NCBI RefSeq assembly: GCF_001677275.1
Contig: NZ_CP016177.1
Coordinates: 1,488,001 to 1,552,000, forward strand
DNA: 64,000 nucleotides
Reading direction: 5' to 3'
From: Vibrio breoganii
GTDB taxonomy: Bacteria > Pseudomonadota > Gammaproteobacteria > Enterobacterales > Vibrionaceae
Shown: one piece after another, positions 46,246-54,503 of the stretch
Numbering within the stretch: position 1 is the first letter of the stretch
Layout: each line of letters starts with the position of its first letter
Made by a program: the position numbers and the translations under genes
The notes under the pieces: generated by a model
Told to the model about the DNA's origin: nothing
Database searches by the model: none
The model's input: the letters and a program-made list of their open reading frames with translations, nothing else

Positions 46246-46920
46246 AGGTTGGTATTCTTCCAGTGAAAACCCAAGAGGGATTTCAGCAAGAATTGGGCCT
46301 TGGTTGCTTGGGTAGATCAAATACTCACCGTGGTATTTAACCTTAGATTTATAATCTGTCTGCTTGTGAAGAATCATGCCACAGCGCAGTGCTTGTTGAA
46401 TGAATTGCGCGTGGTTGCCGCGAACATAAAAGCTCATTGGGCGCACGAGCTCTTCGCCACCATCAAAGCAGGATTCACATTGATCGGCACACAGTACAAA
46501 CGAGCTTTCACCGTCGGTAAATACCTGGCTTTTCGCAGATTCAGTCAGGTCATACTCGTTGGTCACGCTCCAACCTAGTCCTTCCATATCGTCCATTAAC
46601 TGTTCGATTTGCTTGTCTAACACAGGCTTCACTTGTACGTCTTTACCAAAGAACATGCCATAGAAGTCTGATAGGGTTTGAAAGCGCGCAAAGAGCCCCG
46701 TGTTGCTTCCTTTACTTCGGCCCTGTTTCTGCCACACAATCAGGTCTTTTGCCATTAAGGTAGCAAAGCGTTTTTCCTTGATGCTCTTGGTAATCCAACG
46801 CAGCAAAGAGTTAGTATTGCTTACTGGCGTATCCGCCAATTTTCCAGATTTATGCTGTTGGTCTATGTCCAACAAAGCTGCATCGACTAACTCAAGCATT
46901 TGTTCTGCGTAGCTTTTCAC
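46231..46920 (-). CDS. DUF2913-family protein
   Basis: A 229-residue soluble protein of a family found in Vibrio and some enterobacteria, function unknown. The family core is visible as SNTNSLLRWITKSIKEKRF and LIVWQKQGRSKGSNTGL (about 35-80). Two cysteines in CADQCESC are notable. The start is GTG and overlaps the bcr stop (GTGA, 46917-46920), so its translation is coupled to the drug-efflux gene. The C-terminal residues KADS and the stop are encoded by a heptamer repeat, suggesting the original end has been replaced. Confidence 0.8.
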   Translation of the reverse strand: MKSYAEQMLELVDAALLDIDQQHKSGKLADTPVSNTNSLLRWITKSIKEKRFATLMAKDLIVWQKQGRSKGSNTGLFARFQTLSDFYGMFFGKDVQVKPVLDKQIEQLMDDMEGLGWSVTNEYDLTESAKSQVFTDGESSFVLCADQCESCFDGGEELVRPMSFYVRGNHAQFIQQALRCGMILHKQTDYKSKVKYHGEYLIYPSNQGPILAEIPLGFSLEEYQPKADS

Positions 46921-48110
46921 TGTTTAGATTCTCCGTACACTTTATAGATTACGATAGATAACACGGCGCAAAGCGCCATCATAGTCAGCATTGGCCAACT
47001 TTCATCGCCCGGTAAATGAGCCACAATAAAGCCCATTAAAGAGCCAATACCAAAACGTAAGGTACCCGCAATGGATGAGGTTGTGCCGGCCATGTTCGGG
47101 TATTTATTTAGCAATAGCGCCATACCATTACTACCAATAGTGGAAATGGTACCCACATAAAACATCACACAAGGCACGATAAAGACCAAACCAAGATCAG
47201 CCACCCAACAGATGAACAGACCTATCCCTGCCAGTAGCTGAATTGTCAGCCCAAACATGATCATCTTGTTTGAGCCGTACTTCTTCACCACCCTGCCATT
47301 TAGCGTAGTAAACATCACTAAGGTTAAAACATTCAGGCCAAATAAGTAGCCGAAGTCTTGTGGCGCTACGCCGTAGATGTCGATATACACAAAGGCACCT
47401 GCGGTTAAGAACACGAACATGCCCGAGAATGAAAACGCGCCACACAAAACCAGTCCCATCGCTTGGCGGTTTCTAAGCAGGCCTGCGTAGTTTCGTAACG
47501 AGGTCCGTAGGTGGAAAGGCTGCCGATTTTCTTTCGCCAACGTTTCTGGAATTTTGTAATAAATCGCCACCAGCATGATGACAGAGAACACCGCTAGGAT
47601 ACCAAAGACCGCTCGCCAGCCTGCGATAACAGAAACGTGGCCACCAATCAGAGGAGCAACCAGCGGGGCAACGGTCATCACTAGGGTAATAAATGACATG
47701 GTGCGAGCAAAATCTTCTGCCTCAAACATGTCCCTAACCACAGCTTGAATCACTACAGCAGCCGCCGCGCCCGCAAAGCCTTGCAGTAGTCTTACCCACA
47801 CCAGCATTTCAACTGAATGAGTAAAGGTACAGCCAATCGCGCCGACTAAGAACAGCCCTACGCCACCAAGCAATACTGGCTTTCGACCAATACTATCGGC
47901 TAATGGGCCATAGAATAACTGACCCACGGCAAAGCCTAAGGTGTATATAGTTAGCGTGATCTGCACGTCCCCTGGCATTACACCAAAGTCTTCGGCAATC
48001 GCAGGCATTGCAGGCAGGTACATGTCTATCGCAAGGGGGGTTAATGCGGAGATCGCCCCTAATAGCACAAACATCATGAAACTCAGCTGAGTCGCTGATG
48101 GTTTCGTCAT
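46917..48110 (-). CDS. bcr: Bcr/CflA-family multidrug efflux MFS transporter
   Basis: Twelve-helix major facilitator of 397 residues, drug:H+ antiporter subfamily DHA1. Motif A-like GPLADSIGRKPVLLGG (about 69-84) follows helix 2, and WVRLLQGFAGAAAAVV in helix 4 is the family signature. E. coli Bcr exports bicyclomycin, sulfonamides and some dipeptides; the substrate range here is not known. The order rsuA-bcr is conserved with E. coli. DUF2913 is translationally coupled behind it. Confidence 0.92.
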   Translation of the reverse strand: MTKPSATQLSFMMFVLLGAISALTPLAIDMYLPAMPAIAEDFGVMPGDVQITLTIYTLGFAVGQLFYGPLADSIGRKPVLLGGVGLFLVGAIGCTFTHSVEMLVWVRLLQGFAGAAAAVVIQAVVRDMFEAEDFARTMSFITLVMTVAPLVAPLIGGHVSVIAGWRAVFGILAVFSVIMLVAIYYKIPETLAKENRQPFHLRTSLRNYAGLLRNRQAMGLVLCGAFSFSGMFVFLTAGAFVYIDIYGVAPQDFGYLFGLNVLTLVMFTTLNGRVVKKYGSNKMIMFGLTIQLLAGIGLFICWVADLGLVFIVPCVMFYVGTISTIGSNGMALLLNKYPNMAGTTSSIAGTLRFGIGSLMGFIVAHLPGDESWPMLTMMALCAVLSIVIYKVYGESKQ

Positions 48111-48129
48111 AGTGTTTTTATCCTAGTGA

Positions 48130-48828
48130 TTATTTTTTGAAGATGGAGTCGATCTCTTGTTGAGTCAGATCGCGATACTCGCCAAGCTCCAGTGTGTCAT
48201 CGAGTTCGATAGCACCGATGCGCTCTCTATGAAGCCCCACAACCTTGTTACCTAACGCGGCAAACATGCGCTTCACTTGGTGATACTTACCTTCGTGTAT
48301 AGTCAGCAGTACTTCTTTCTCATCCACTACTTCCATTTGCGCAGGCAAGGTCGGCTCACGCTCATTGCGAAGTAGTATGCCTTCGGAAATCTGTTGCTGA
48401 TAATGTTCTTGCACAGGATCTGCCAGCCACACTCGATAGGTCTTATCACATTTGTGTTTCGGTGAAGTAATACGGTGCGACCATTGCCCATCATCGGTAA
48501 TCAGCAGCAAACCGGTAGTGTCCACGTCTAGGCGACCTGCAAAGTGCAAGTCTTCATAGCGAACCTCGTCAATAAGAACGAATACCGTGTGATTGAAACC
48601 ATCTTCATGAGAACACACCACACCCTCTGGCTTGTTCATCATCAAGTAACGCGGTCCTCGAAGCACAATAGGACGATCTTGCCATTCAACGGTTTGCCCG
48701 TCTTTGACTTTAACTGAGCCAGATTTCACTACAGCGTCATCAACCGTTACATCACCACTTTTGATCAACTTAGTGGCGTCTTTACGGCTAATGCCCAACC
48801 CATCACACAAATACTTATCTAAACGCAT
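48130..48828 (-). CDS. rsuA: 16S rRNA pseudouridine(516) synthase
   Basis: Modifies U516 of 16S rRNA. The 232 residues contain an N-terminal S4 RNA-binding domain (MRLDKYLCDGLGISRKDATK, about 1-50) and a pseudouridine synthase domain with the catalytic aspartate in GRLDVDTTGLLLIT (Asp101). The segment KCDKTYRVWL and the C-terminal YHQVKRMFAALGN are typical for RsuA. It precedes bcr by 19 bp and is divergent from radD. Confidence 0.95.
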   Translation of the reverse strand: MRLDKYLCDGLGISRKDATKLIKSGDVTVDDAVVKSGSVKVKDGQTVEWQDRPIVLRGPRYLMMNKPEGVVCSHEDGFNHTVFVLIDEVRYEDLHFAGRLDVDTTGLLLITDDGQWSHRITSPKHKCDKTYRVWLADPVQEHYQQQISEGILLRNEREPTLPAQMEVVDEKEVLLTIHEGKYHQVKRMFAALGNKVVGLHRERIGAIELDDTLELGEYRDLTQQEIDSIFKK

Positions 48829-49022
48829 CTTAACCTAGGAGTTTTTAAAAGGTTTGAAATATCGCCCTACCGCGTCATAGCGAATCTACGACCCTTGGTA
48901 CGAATACCAATAAAAGAAGAAAAGTTAAGCCTAGTGGGGATATTCCTTTTTAAGGAAGTCGGATAGTATAACTGGTTTGAATGATTCAAACTTCAATTTT
49001 TTTCAGGAAATAGTATCCAGTC

Positions 49023-50759
49023 ATGTACCAACTGAGGCCCTATCAAGCCGACTCTGTTAAGGCGGTCGTCCACTACTTTAGAAAGCGCAGCGAACCAGCA
49101 GTCATCGTCTTGCCTACGGGTGCCGGCAAGAGTCTAGTCATTGCCGAACTTGCTCGCCTTGCTAAAGGAAAAGTGTTGGTCATGGCACACGTAAAAGAGC
49201 TCGTTGAACAAAATCACGCCAAGTATGAAAGCTATGACCTCACTGGTGCGATCTTTGCCGCAGGATTAGGCCGAAAAGAAACCGAGCAACAAGTGGTGTT
49301 TGCCTCAGTGCAATCCGTAGCTCGAAATCTAGAGGCCTTTAATGACCCTTTCTCTTTATTGGTCATTGATGAATGCCACCGCGTACCAGAAGATAAAAAC
49401 AGCAGTTATCAAAAGGTCATCAGCCACTTAAAGGCGCTTAATCCTAACCTAAAGATATTGGGACTGACTGCAACGCCATACCGCCTAGGTCTTGGCTGGA
49501 TATATCAATACCACACTCGCGGTCAGGTGCGCTCTGACGAGGCAAGGTTCTTCAGAGACTGCGTGTTTGAGTTGCCTATTCGCTATTTATTGGACCAAGA
49601 GTTTCTGACTCCGGCAAAGATCATTGATGCGCCTCTATTCAGTTATGACTTCTCAGAGATCTCTCCTACACACATGGGACGATATCGAGAGTCGGATATG
49701 GATTTGGTCATTGAAAAATCAAAACGCGCTACCCCGCAGATACTCAACCAAATCGTTACGCTTGCCAAAAATCGCAAGGGCATAATGATATTTGCCGCCA
49801 CCGTTAAGCATGCCCAAGAGGTGTACGAGTTATTACCGGAAGGGGAAGCGGCCATCGTGATTGGTGATACCCACACCAAAGAGCGAGACCGAATCATAGA
49901 AGAGTTCAAACAGCAAAAGATCAAATACCTGGTGAACGTCTCAGTACTCACCACTGGATTTGACGCCCCGCACGTTGACCTTATTGCTGTATTGCGCCCA
50001 ACCGAATCTATTAGCCTGTATCAACAAATCATCGGTCGTGGTCTTCGCCTTTCAGAGGGTAAAAGCGAGTGCTTGGTTTTGGAGTATGCAGGAAACTGCT
50101 ACGACTTGTATCAACCAGAGGTAGGCGCTCCCCAACCGGATCCTGACAGCGAGATCGTCACTATTCCCTGCCCCGCTTGCGGCTTTAACAATAATTTCTG
50201 GGGCAAAACCGCTGAAAATGGTTTTGTTATCGAGCACTACGGCAGAAAGTGTCAGGGCTATCTTGAAGATGACGATGGTGAGCGAGAACATTGTGATTAT
50301 CGCTTTAGAGCAAAATACTGCCGGGAATGTGGCGCGGATAACGATATCGCTGCGCGCATTTGTCACGAATGCGATGCCGTACTGGTGGATCCAGATAAAA
50401 AACTCAAAGAAGCGTTAAGCCTTAAGGATGCTCTGGTGTATGAATGCACGGATCTTGAGTTTTCCGTCATGAAAGACAGTAAAGGAAAGAACTTTTTAAG
50501 AGTGGTTTACCTAGGAGAAAGTGGCAATAAGGTGGGCTTGAATTTCTATCTCAATACCCCTGCGCAGAAGAAAAGCTTTTACTCACAATTTGTCAAATTG
50601 CACCTGGCTGACAAACATCAAGAGTTTGACGGATTGTCGCCAACCAAGGTAGTGAATCAACAGCATAGATTTCGACTTCCCAAGTTTGTTATTGCTCGAA
50701 AAGAGGGCAGATTTTGGAAACTCAGAGATGTGATATTCGACAACGAGTTTATGCTGTAA
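49023..50759 (+). CDS. radD: RadD (YejH) superfamily 2 helicase-like protein
   Basis: ATP-dependent DNA/RNA helicase-like protein that, in E. coli, helps recombination-dependent repair together with RecA. It has 578 residues. Motif I is LPTGAGKSLVIAEL (about 27-40), motif II is VIDECHRVPED, motif III includes GLTATPYRLG, and motif VI is QIIGRGLRLSEGK. A C-terminal zinc-binding region has the clusters CPACG, CQGY and CRECG...CHEC. It lies between rsuA (divergent) and rplY as in E. coli. Confidence 0.93.
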   Translation: MYQLRPYQADSVKAVVHYFRKRSEPAVIVLPTGAGKSLVIAELARLAKGKVLVMAHVKELVEQNHAKYESYDLTGAIFAAGLGRKETEQQVVFASVQSVARNLEAFNDPFSLLVIDECHRVPEDKNSSYQKVISHLKALNPNLKILGLTATPYRLGLGWIYQYHTRGQVRSDEARFFRDCVFELPIRYLLDQEFLTPAKIIDAPLFSYDFSEISPTHMGRYRESDMDLVIEKSKRATPQILNQIVTLAKNRKGIMIFAATVKHAQEVYELLPEGEAAIVIGDTHTKERDRIIEEFKQQKIKYLVNVSVLTTGFDAPHVDLIAVLRPTESISLYQQIIGRGLRLSEGKSECLVLEYAGNCYDLYQPEVGAPQPDPDSEIVTIPCPACGFNNNFWGKTAENGFVIEHYGRKCQGYLEDDDGEREHCDYRFRAKYCRECGADNDIAARICHECDAVLVDPDKKLKEALSLKDALVYECTDLEFSVMKDSKGKNFLRVVYLGESGNKVGLNFYLNTPAQKKSFYSQFVKLHLADKHQEFDGLSPTKVVNQQHRFRLPKFVIARKEGRFWKLRDVIFDNEFML

Positions 50760-50834
50760 CTATTGCCTACTCATCTGGTAAAATGGAGCAGAATCCTATT
50801 GCTCGATTTTGTATTGAGTGGTAGTATCCGCGCT

Positions 50835-50862
50835 CGCTTTGACGATTTATCGTTTTGAAGCG
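50835..50862 (+). promoter_or_regulatory. hairpin in the rplY leader
   Basis: CGCTTTGACGAT pairs with ATCGTTTTGAAGCG (imperfectly), about 75 bp before the rplY start. E. coli rplY is autogenously controlled through its leader mRNA. This stem is a candidate for the equivalent element, but no L25-binding consensus was checked. Confidence 0.4.
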
Positions 50863-50935
50863 AATCATATCGAAGACTAGGTCGCTAAGTCTTTGATGAA
50901 AATCTTTTTATTTTACTAATTTGAGAGTAAATACT

Positions 50936-51214
50936 ATGAAATTTGAAGCAGTAGTACGTACTGAACTAGGTAAGGGTGCGAGCCGCCGCCTACGTCACGC
51001 TGGCCAATTCCCAGCAATCGTTTACGGTGGTGAAGCAGCGCCAGTATCAATCGCGCTAGTTCACTCTGACGTGATCAACCAAATGGACAAGCCAGAATTC
51101 TACGAAGTTATCACTCTAGTGATCGACGGCGCTGAAGTTAAGGTTAAGCCACAAGACGTTCAACGTCACGCGTTCAAGCCAAAAGTTGAGCACATGGACT
51201 TCATCCGCGTTTAA
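50936..51214 (+). CDS. rplY: 50S ribosomal protein L25 (short form)
   Basis: Binds 5S rRNA in the large ribosomal subunit. At 92 residues it is the short, single-domain form of gammaproteobacteria rather than the longer CTC type. The start [20 protein letters not shown] is standard; the frame is open five codons upstream, but GAGAG lies before this [25 protein letters not shown] is the conserved C-terminal stretch. Codon use is that of a highly expressed gene. A strong terminator follows. Confidence 0.96.
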   Translation: MKFEAVVRTELGKGASRRLRHAGQFPAIVYGGEAAPVSIALVHSDVINQMDKPEFYEVITLVIDGAEVKVKPQDVQRHAFKPKVEHMDFIRV

Positions 51215-51303
51215 TTCCCTACCAAGGAATTAATTCGGATTACATCCAGCCTTTTGCATATATAAAGAACTCGGTCTTACCAACTGTAGATTCTTAAAAA
51301 TTA

Positions 51304-51336
51304 GAAAGCCCGATTGCTACCAACAATCGGGCTTTC
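51304..51336 (+). terminator. rho-independent terminator of rplY
   Basis: GAAAGCCCGATTG and CAATCGGGCTTTC make a 13-bp perfect stem about 90 bp after the stop. Only a short T run occurs, within the stem's right arm. Confidence 0.8.
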
Positions 51337-51342
51337 GCCATT

Positions 51343-51377
51343 TCTGGGGTTTGGGAATTGGGTAGTACTTAGTAAGA
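51343..51377. repeat. weak heptamer-periodic tract after rplY
   Basis: Units in steps of seven from 51343: TCTGGGG, TTTGGGA, ATTGGGT, AGTACTT, AGTAAGA. The first three resemble the units at 14469 and 20838. It lies in a convergent gap (rplY and iadA) but does not contain a gene stop. Confidence 0.4.
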
Positions 51378-51401
51378 AAGTATTGTGCTATCTAAGATAC
51401 T

Positions 51402-51492
51402 GGCGTTCGCCAGCATGACGGTTTCCACTCAGTCGATAATGGTAAAGTGTTATCCAGGCCGATAACGCAGTCATCCCGGCCTTGAGCCGGGA
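51402..51492. repeat. paired inverted repeats in the rplY-iadA gap
   Basis: CTGGCGTTCGCCAG (51402-51415) is a perfect 6-bp stem with two loop bases. ATCCCGGC and GCCGGGAT (51472-51492) form a perfect 8-bp stem. Each lies next to a CATGACGG or GTCAT segment, giving a two-ended look. The rest of 51215-51531 holds the terminator, the weak tract and no gene. Confidence 0.45.
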
Positions 51493-51531
51493 TCTTAGGA
51501 CTTGCAAACTTCAAGCTAGGCAACAAAAGGC

Positions 51532-52701
51532 TTATTCAAACGTCCCTTTCACTACAGCCTCACCGCCGGACACCATTACTCGACCTTTAGCGATAGTATG
51601 CGTTAGTGCTAGCTCATCATTAAGAAGCAACACATCTGCATCATGACCTACCTGCAACTCGCCTTTTAGAGCACTTAATCCAAGCTGCTTTGCGGCATTC
51701 TTAGTAATTGGCACCAGCATATCTGACAGACTCAGCGAAAACTCGTTCACGCCTCGGCGGATCTCTTCAAGCAATGAACTTGGCGTGCCGACGCCCATAC
51801 CCACGATGCGAGTACGATCTTCGTTCCATTTAGGCAACGAGCCACCCGCATCAGAGCTAAAGGTAAAGTTATCCTTAATACCGAGTTCAATAGAAAGTTG
51901 AGTTGCCTCGGCGCATGAGAGTGCCTTGCGACCTGAATCAAGCATATCTTGCGATAATGCAGTGCCATCGATGATAGCGCCACGTTTTGCCAGCTCCACT
52001 GCCTGCTCCCAGACATCCTCACGGTTTATGTGGGTCGGCACAAAGCGCTCGGCTTGATAATCGGTTTCGTCTAGCACATCCAAAAGCTGGGTTAATCCTT
52101 TTTTACCCGCACCTGCATGAACGGTAATAATGCCGGCTTTACCCGATACCAGTGCTGCGTTGCGTACCTGCGCTACCAAGTCCGCTAAGCCCTCATGAGT
52201 AATGTATGGGCCGCGATGATCCGACACGGCCAATTTCACGCCAACAACCGGGTCAATAAAGGCGATATCTCGCATCACTGAGCCGGTAATGGTGGGCGAT
52301 GGCAGGAAATAAGAACCGGTGATCATGTAGGTACTGATACCCTCATCACGAAAACCCATGGTCTTGGCAAACAGGCTCTCTACATGACGAGATAAATCAT
52401 CGGTGCCAAGCAAACCAAGAGCTGTGGTCACCCCATTTAGGGTTTGGTCAGTCAACTTTAGTTCAGGCGTACGCGTTGCATAACCGCCCTCGCCTCCGCC
52501 GCCGATAAAGTGCTGATGAGTATCCACAAATCCAGGAACCACGTTCGCACCCTTGGCATCAATAACTTGATACTCTCCCGCTAATGAAGATTCATCAATA
52601 GTGTCTTCAATGGCGATGATCTTGCCTCCCGCACACAGAAGGTCTTTTTTACCTAGATACTGCGGTGCATGCACTGAGCCATTCTTGATTAATAACTGCA
52701 T
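51532..52701 (-). CDS. iadA: isoaspartyl dipeptidase (beta-aspartyl peptidase)
   Basis: Zinc amidohydrolase that cleaves beta-aspartyl dipeptides formed when damaged proteins are degraded. It has 389 residues, the size of E. coli IadA (390). Metal-ligand candidates follow the E. coli spacing: His62 and His64 (DTHQHF), Lys156 (the carbamylated lysine, GVKLAVSDHRG), His195 (TVHAGAG), His224 (THINRED) and Asp284 (FSSDAGG). It ends a five-gene operon with an ABC peptide importer, 9 bp after the last permease. In E. coli the unrelated IaaA occupies a similar position. Confidence 0.95.
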   Translation of the reverse strand: MQLLIKNGSVHAPQYLGKKDLLCAGGKIIAIEDTIDESSLAGEYQVIDAKGANVVPGFVDTHQHFIGGGGEGGYATRTPELKLTDQTLNGVTTALGLLGTDDLSRHVESLFAKTMGFRDEGISTYMITGSYFLPSPTITGSVMRDIAFIDPVVGVKLAVSDHRGPYITHEGLADLVAQVRNAALVSGKAGIITVHAGAGKKGLTQLLDVLDETDYQAERFVPTHINREDVWEQAVELAKRGAIIDGTALSQDMLDSGRKALSCAEATQLSIELGIKDNFTFSSDAGGSLPKWNEDRTRIVGMGVGTPSSLLEEIRRGVNEFSLSLSDMLVPITKNAAKQLGLSALKGELQVGHDADVLLLNDELALTHTIAKGRVMVSGGEAVVKGTFE

Positions 52702-52710
52702 AATGATTCC

Positions 52711-53574
52711 TTAATTCTTAGGGTCTAGTGCCGAGCGAATGCCATCGCCTAAGACGTTGCATGAGAGCACCGTCAAGAAGATACATAGGCCAGGGAAAAG
52801 CGTCAGATACATATAGCCATCAACGGCCATGAAGTCTCGGCTTGAGGCCAACATAGCCCCCCACTCTGGCGATGGCGGCTGAGCGCCAAGCCCTAAAAAG
52901 CTCAAGCTGGCAGCGGTCAAAACAGAGGTGCCCACACGCATGGTGAAATACACCAGTACACTACTGATGGTGGAAGGAATAATGTGCTTAAACATGATTC
53001 TTGGCGTACTTGCACCCATGGTTTTTGCAGCGCGAACGTATTGAGAGTTCATCACAGATAAGGTCTGTGAGCGCACGATACGCGCAAACATTGGGGTACT
53101 GAAGATAGCAATGGCAATAATCACATTCACAATACCGCCGCCAAGTACCGCAACAATACCGATAGCTAGCAGAAAGCTTGGGAAAGCAAACAACACATCC
53201 GCAGCACGCATGATGATGGCATCGGCAATACCGCCGTAGTAACCACTGATCACACCAAGCACCGTACCCGCTATTACGCCTATAGTTACCGACACAAAGC
53301 CAACAGAAAGTGAAATACGAGCACCATACACAAGGCGTGCAAAGTTATCACGACCATACAAATCCGTACCAGCCCAATGCTCCCACGAAGGAAGACTCAA
53401 GATATTGTTGTAATCCACATCTGTAGCGGTGTAGTGCAAAAATATTGGCGCGGCGATGGCCATTACGACCATGGTCAGCAAGATGCACAAGGCAACAATT
53501 GCTGTTTTCTCTCGCTTAAAGCGAATCAAAAACATGGCAAAAGGAGAAAGAGTTTTACTCGAATTAGTATCCAT
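52711..53574 (-). CDS. peptide ABC transporter permease (DppC/GsiD-like)
   Basis: Inner-membrane permease of 287 residues, with an N-terminal helix (about 22-45) and five more forming the BPD_transp_1 core. The EAA-like loop YVRAAKTMGASTPRIMFKHIIP (about 185-205) contacts the ATPase. GTDLYGRDNFARLVYGARIS is a typical DppC/OppC/GsiD segment. It is 5 bp after the partner permease. The substrate is probably a di-, tri- or glutathione-like peptide; the neighbours suggest isoaspartyl peptides. Confidence 0.9.
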   Translation of the reverse strand: MDTNSSKTLSPFAMFLIRFKREKTAIVALCILLTMVVMAIAAPIFLHYTATDVDYNNILSLPSWEHWAGTDLYGRDNFARLVYGARISLSVGFVSVTIGVIAGTVLGVISGYYGGIADAIIMRAADVLFAFPSFLLAIGIVAVLGGGIVNVIIAIAIFSTPMFARIVRSQTLSVMNSQYVRAAKTMGASTPRIMFKHIIPSTISSVLVYFTMRVGTSVLTAASLSFLGLGAQPPSPEWGAMLASSRDFMAVDGYMYLTLFPGLCIFLTVLSCNVLGDGIRSALDPKN

Positions 53575-53579
53575 AATTC

Positions 53580-54497
53580 CTACTTCATTTTGATCTGTGG
53601 GTTCACGACGGAATACAAGACATCAACCACGAAGTTGATCAGCACGAAGTGAAACGAATAAAGAATCAATAGCGCCTGCACCACCGGGTAGTCCCTAGCA
53701 TTCACGCTGTCGATTAAGAACGAACCAAGCGCGGGCAAACCAAAGATGCTCTCAACCACAATCGAGCCGCTCAATACAAAACCAATCTGCAAACCAATCA
53801 CGGTAATGATGGGCAACATGGCATTACGAAATGCATGTTTGATCAGTACTCTACTCTCCATCAAACCCTTGGCTCTGGCCGTTTGGATGTAGTTTTCAGA
53901 CAATACGTCTAAAAATGCGGAGCGAGAGAAGCGCGCAATGATTGCTGTGCCCACAGTTCCCAATGTTAACGATGGCAACACGAGATCGTGCAAGCCTTCA
54001 TAGCCCGTGGGGTTAAACCAGCCGAGCTTAACGGCGAACACCTGGATCAGAATCAATCCCAACCAAAAATCCGGCACCGAAATCCCCGAAACGGCGACAA
54101 CCATGCTCACTCTGTCAGGCAAGCGAGATTGATAAACCGCAGCGATAACGCCCAGCAAGATACCTACAGGGATAAACCACAAAGAAACCAAAGCAAGAGT
54201 AGCGGTGACCTTGTAACGCTCACTGATAAGGCTGACCACAGAGTCACCATTAATCATGGACTTACCAAGATCAAGATGCGCAAGGCTCACTAAGAAATGC
54301 TGAAACTGGACCAACAACGGAAGGTCTAGGCCCAATTGATGACGAACGGCTGCAATGTCCTGACTGCTGGCATCTAAGCCAGCAATCATTTTCGCAGGGT
54401 CGCCAGGTAACATGTGAACGAACAGGAATGCAATCACGGCAATGAGGAACATTACCCCGATCATGCCTAATAGTCGTTTTACAATATACTGCGACAT
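53580..54497 (-). CDS. peptide ABC transporter permease (DppB/GsiC-like)
   Basis: Inner-membrane permease of 305 residues. The N-terminus MSQYIVKRLLGMIGVMFLI and the HMLPGDPAKMIAG segment are characteristic of DppB/GsiC proteins, and YIQTARAKGLMESRVLIKHAF is the EAA loop. Six predicted helices. It pairs with the downstream permease, separated by 5 bp. Confidence 0.9.
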   Translation of the reverse strand: MSQYIVKRLLGMIGVMFLIAVIAFLFVHMLPGDPAKMIAGLDASSQDIAAVRHQLGLDLPLLVQFQHFLVSLAHLDLGKSMINGDSVVSLISERYKVTATLALVSLWFIPVGILLGVIAAVYQSRLPDRVSMVVAVSGISVPDFWLGLILIQVFAVKLGWFNPTGYEGLHDLVLPSLTLGTVGTAIIARFSRSAFLDVLSENYIQTARAKGLMESRVLIKHAFRNAMLPIITVIGLQIGFVLSGSIVVESIFGLPALGSFLIDSVNARDYPVVQALLILYSFHFVLINFVVDVLYSVVNPQIKMK

Positions 54498-54503
54498 GCT
54501 TTA

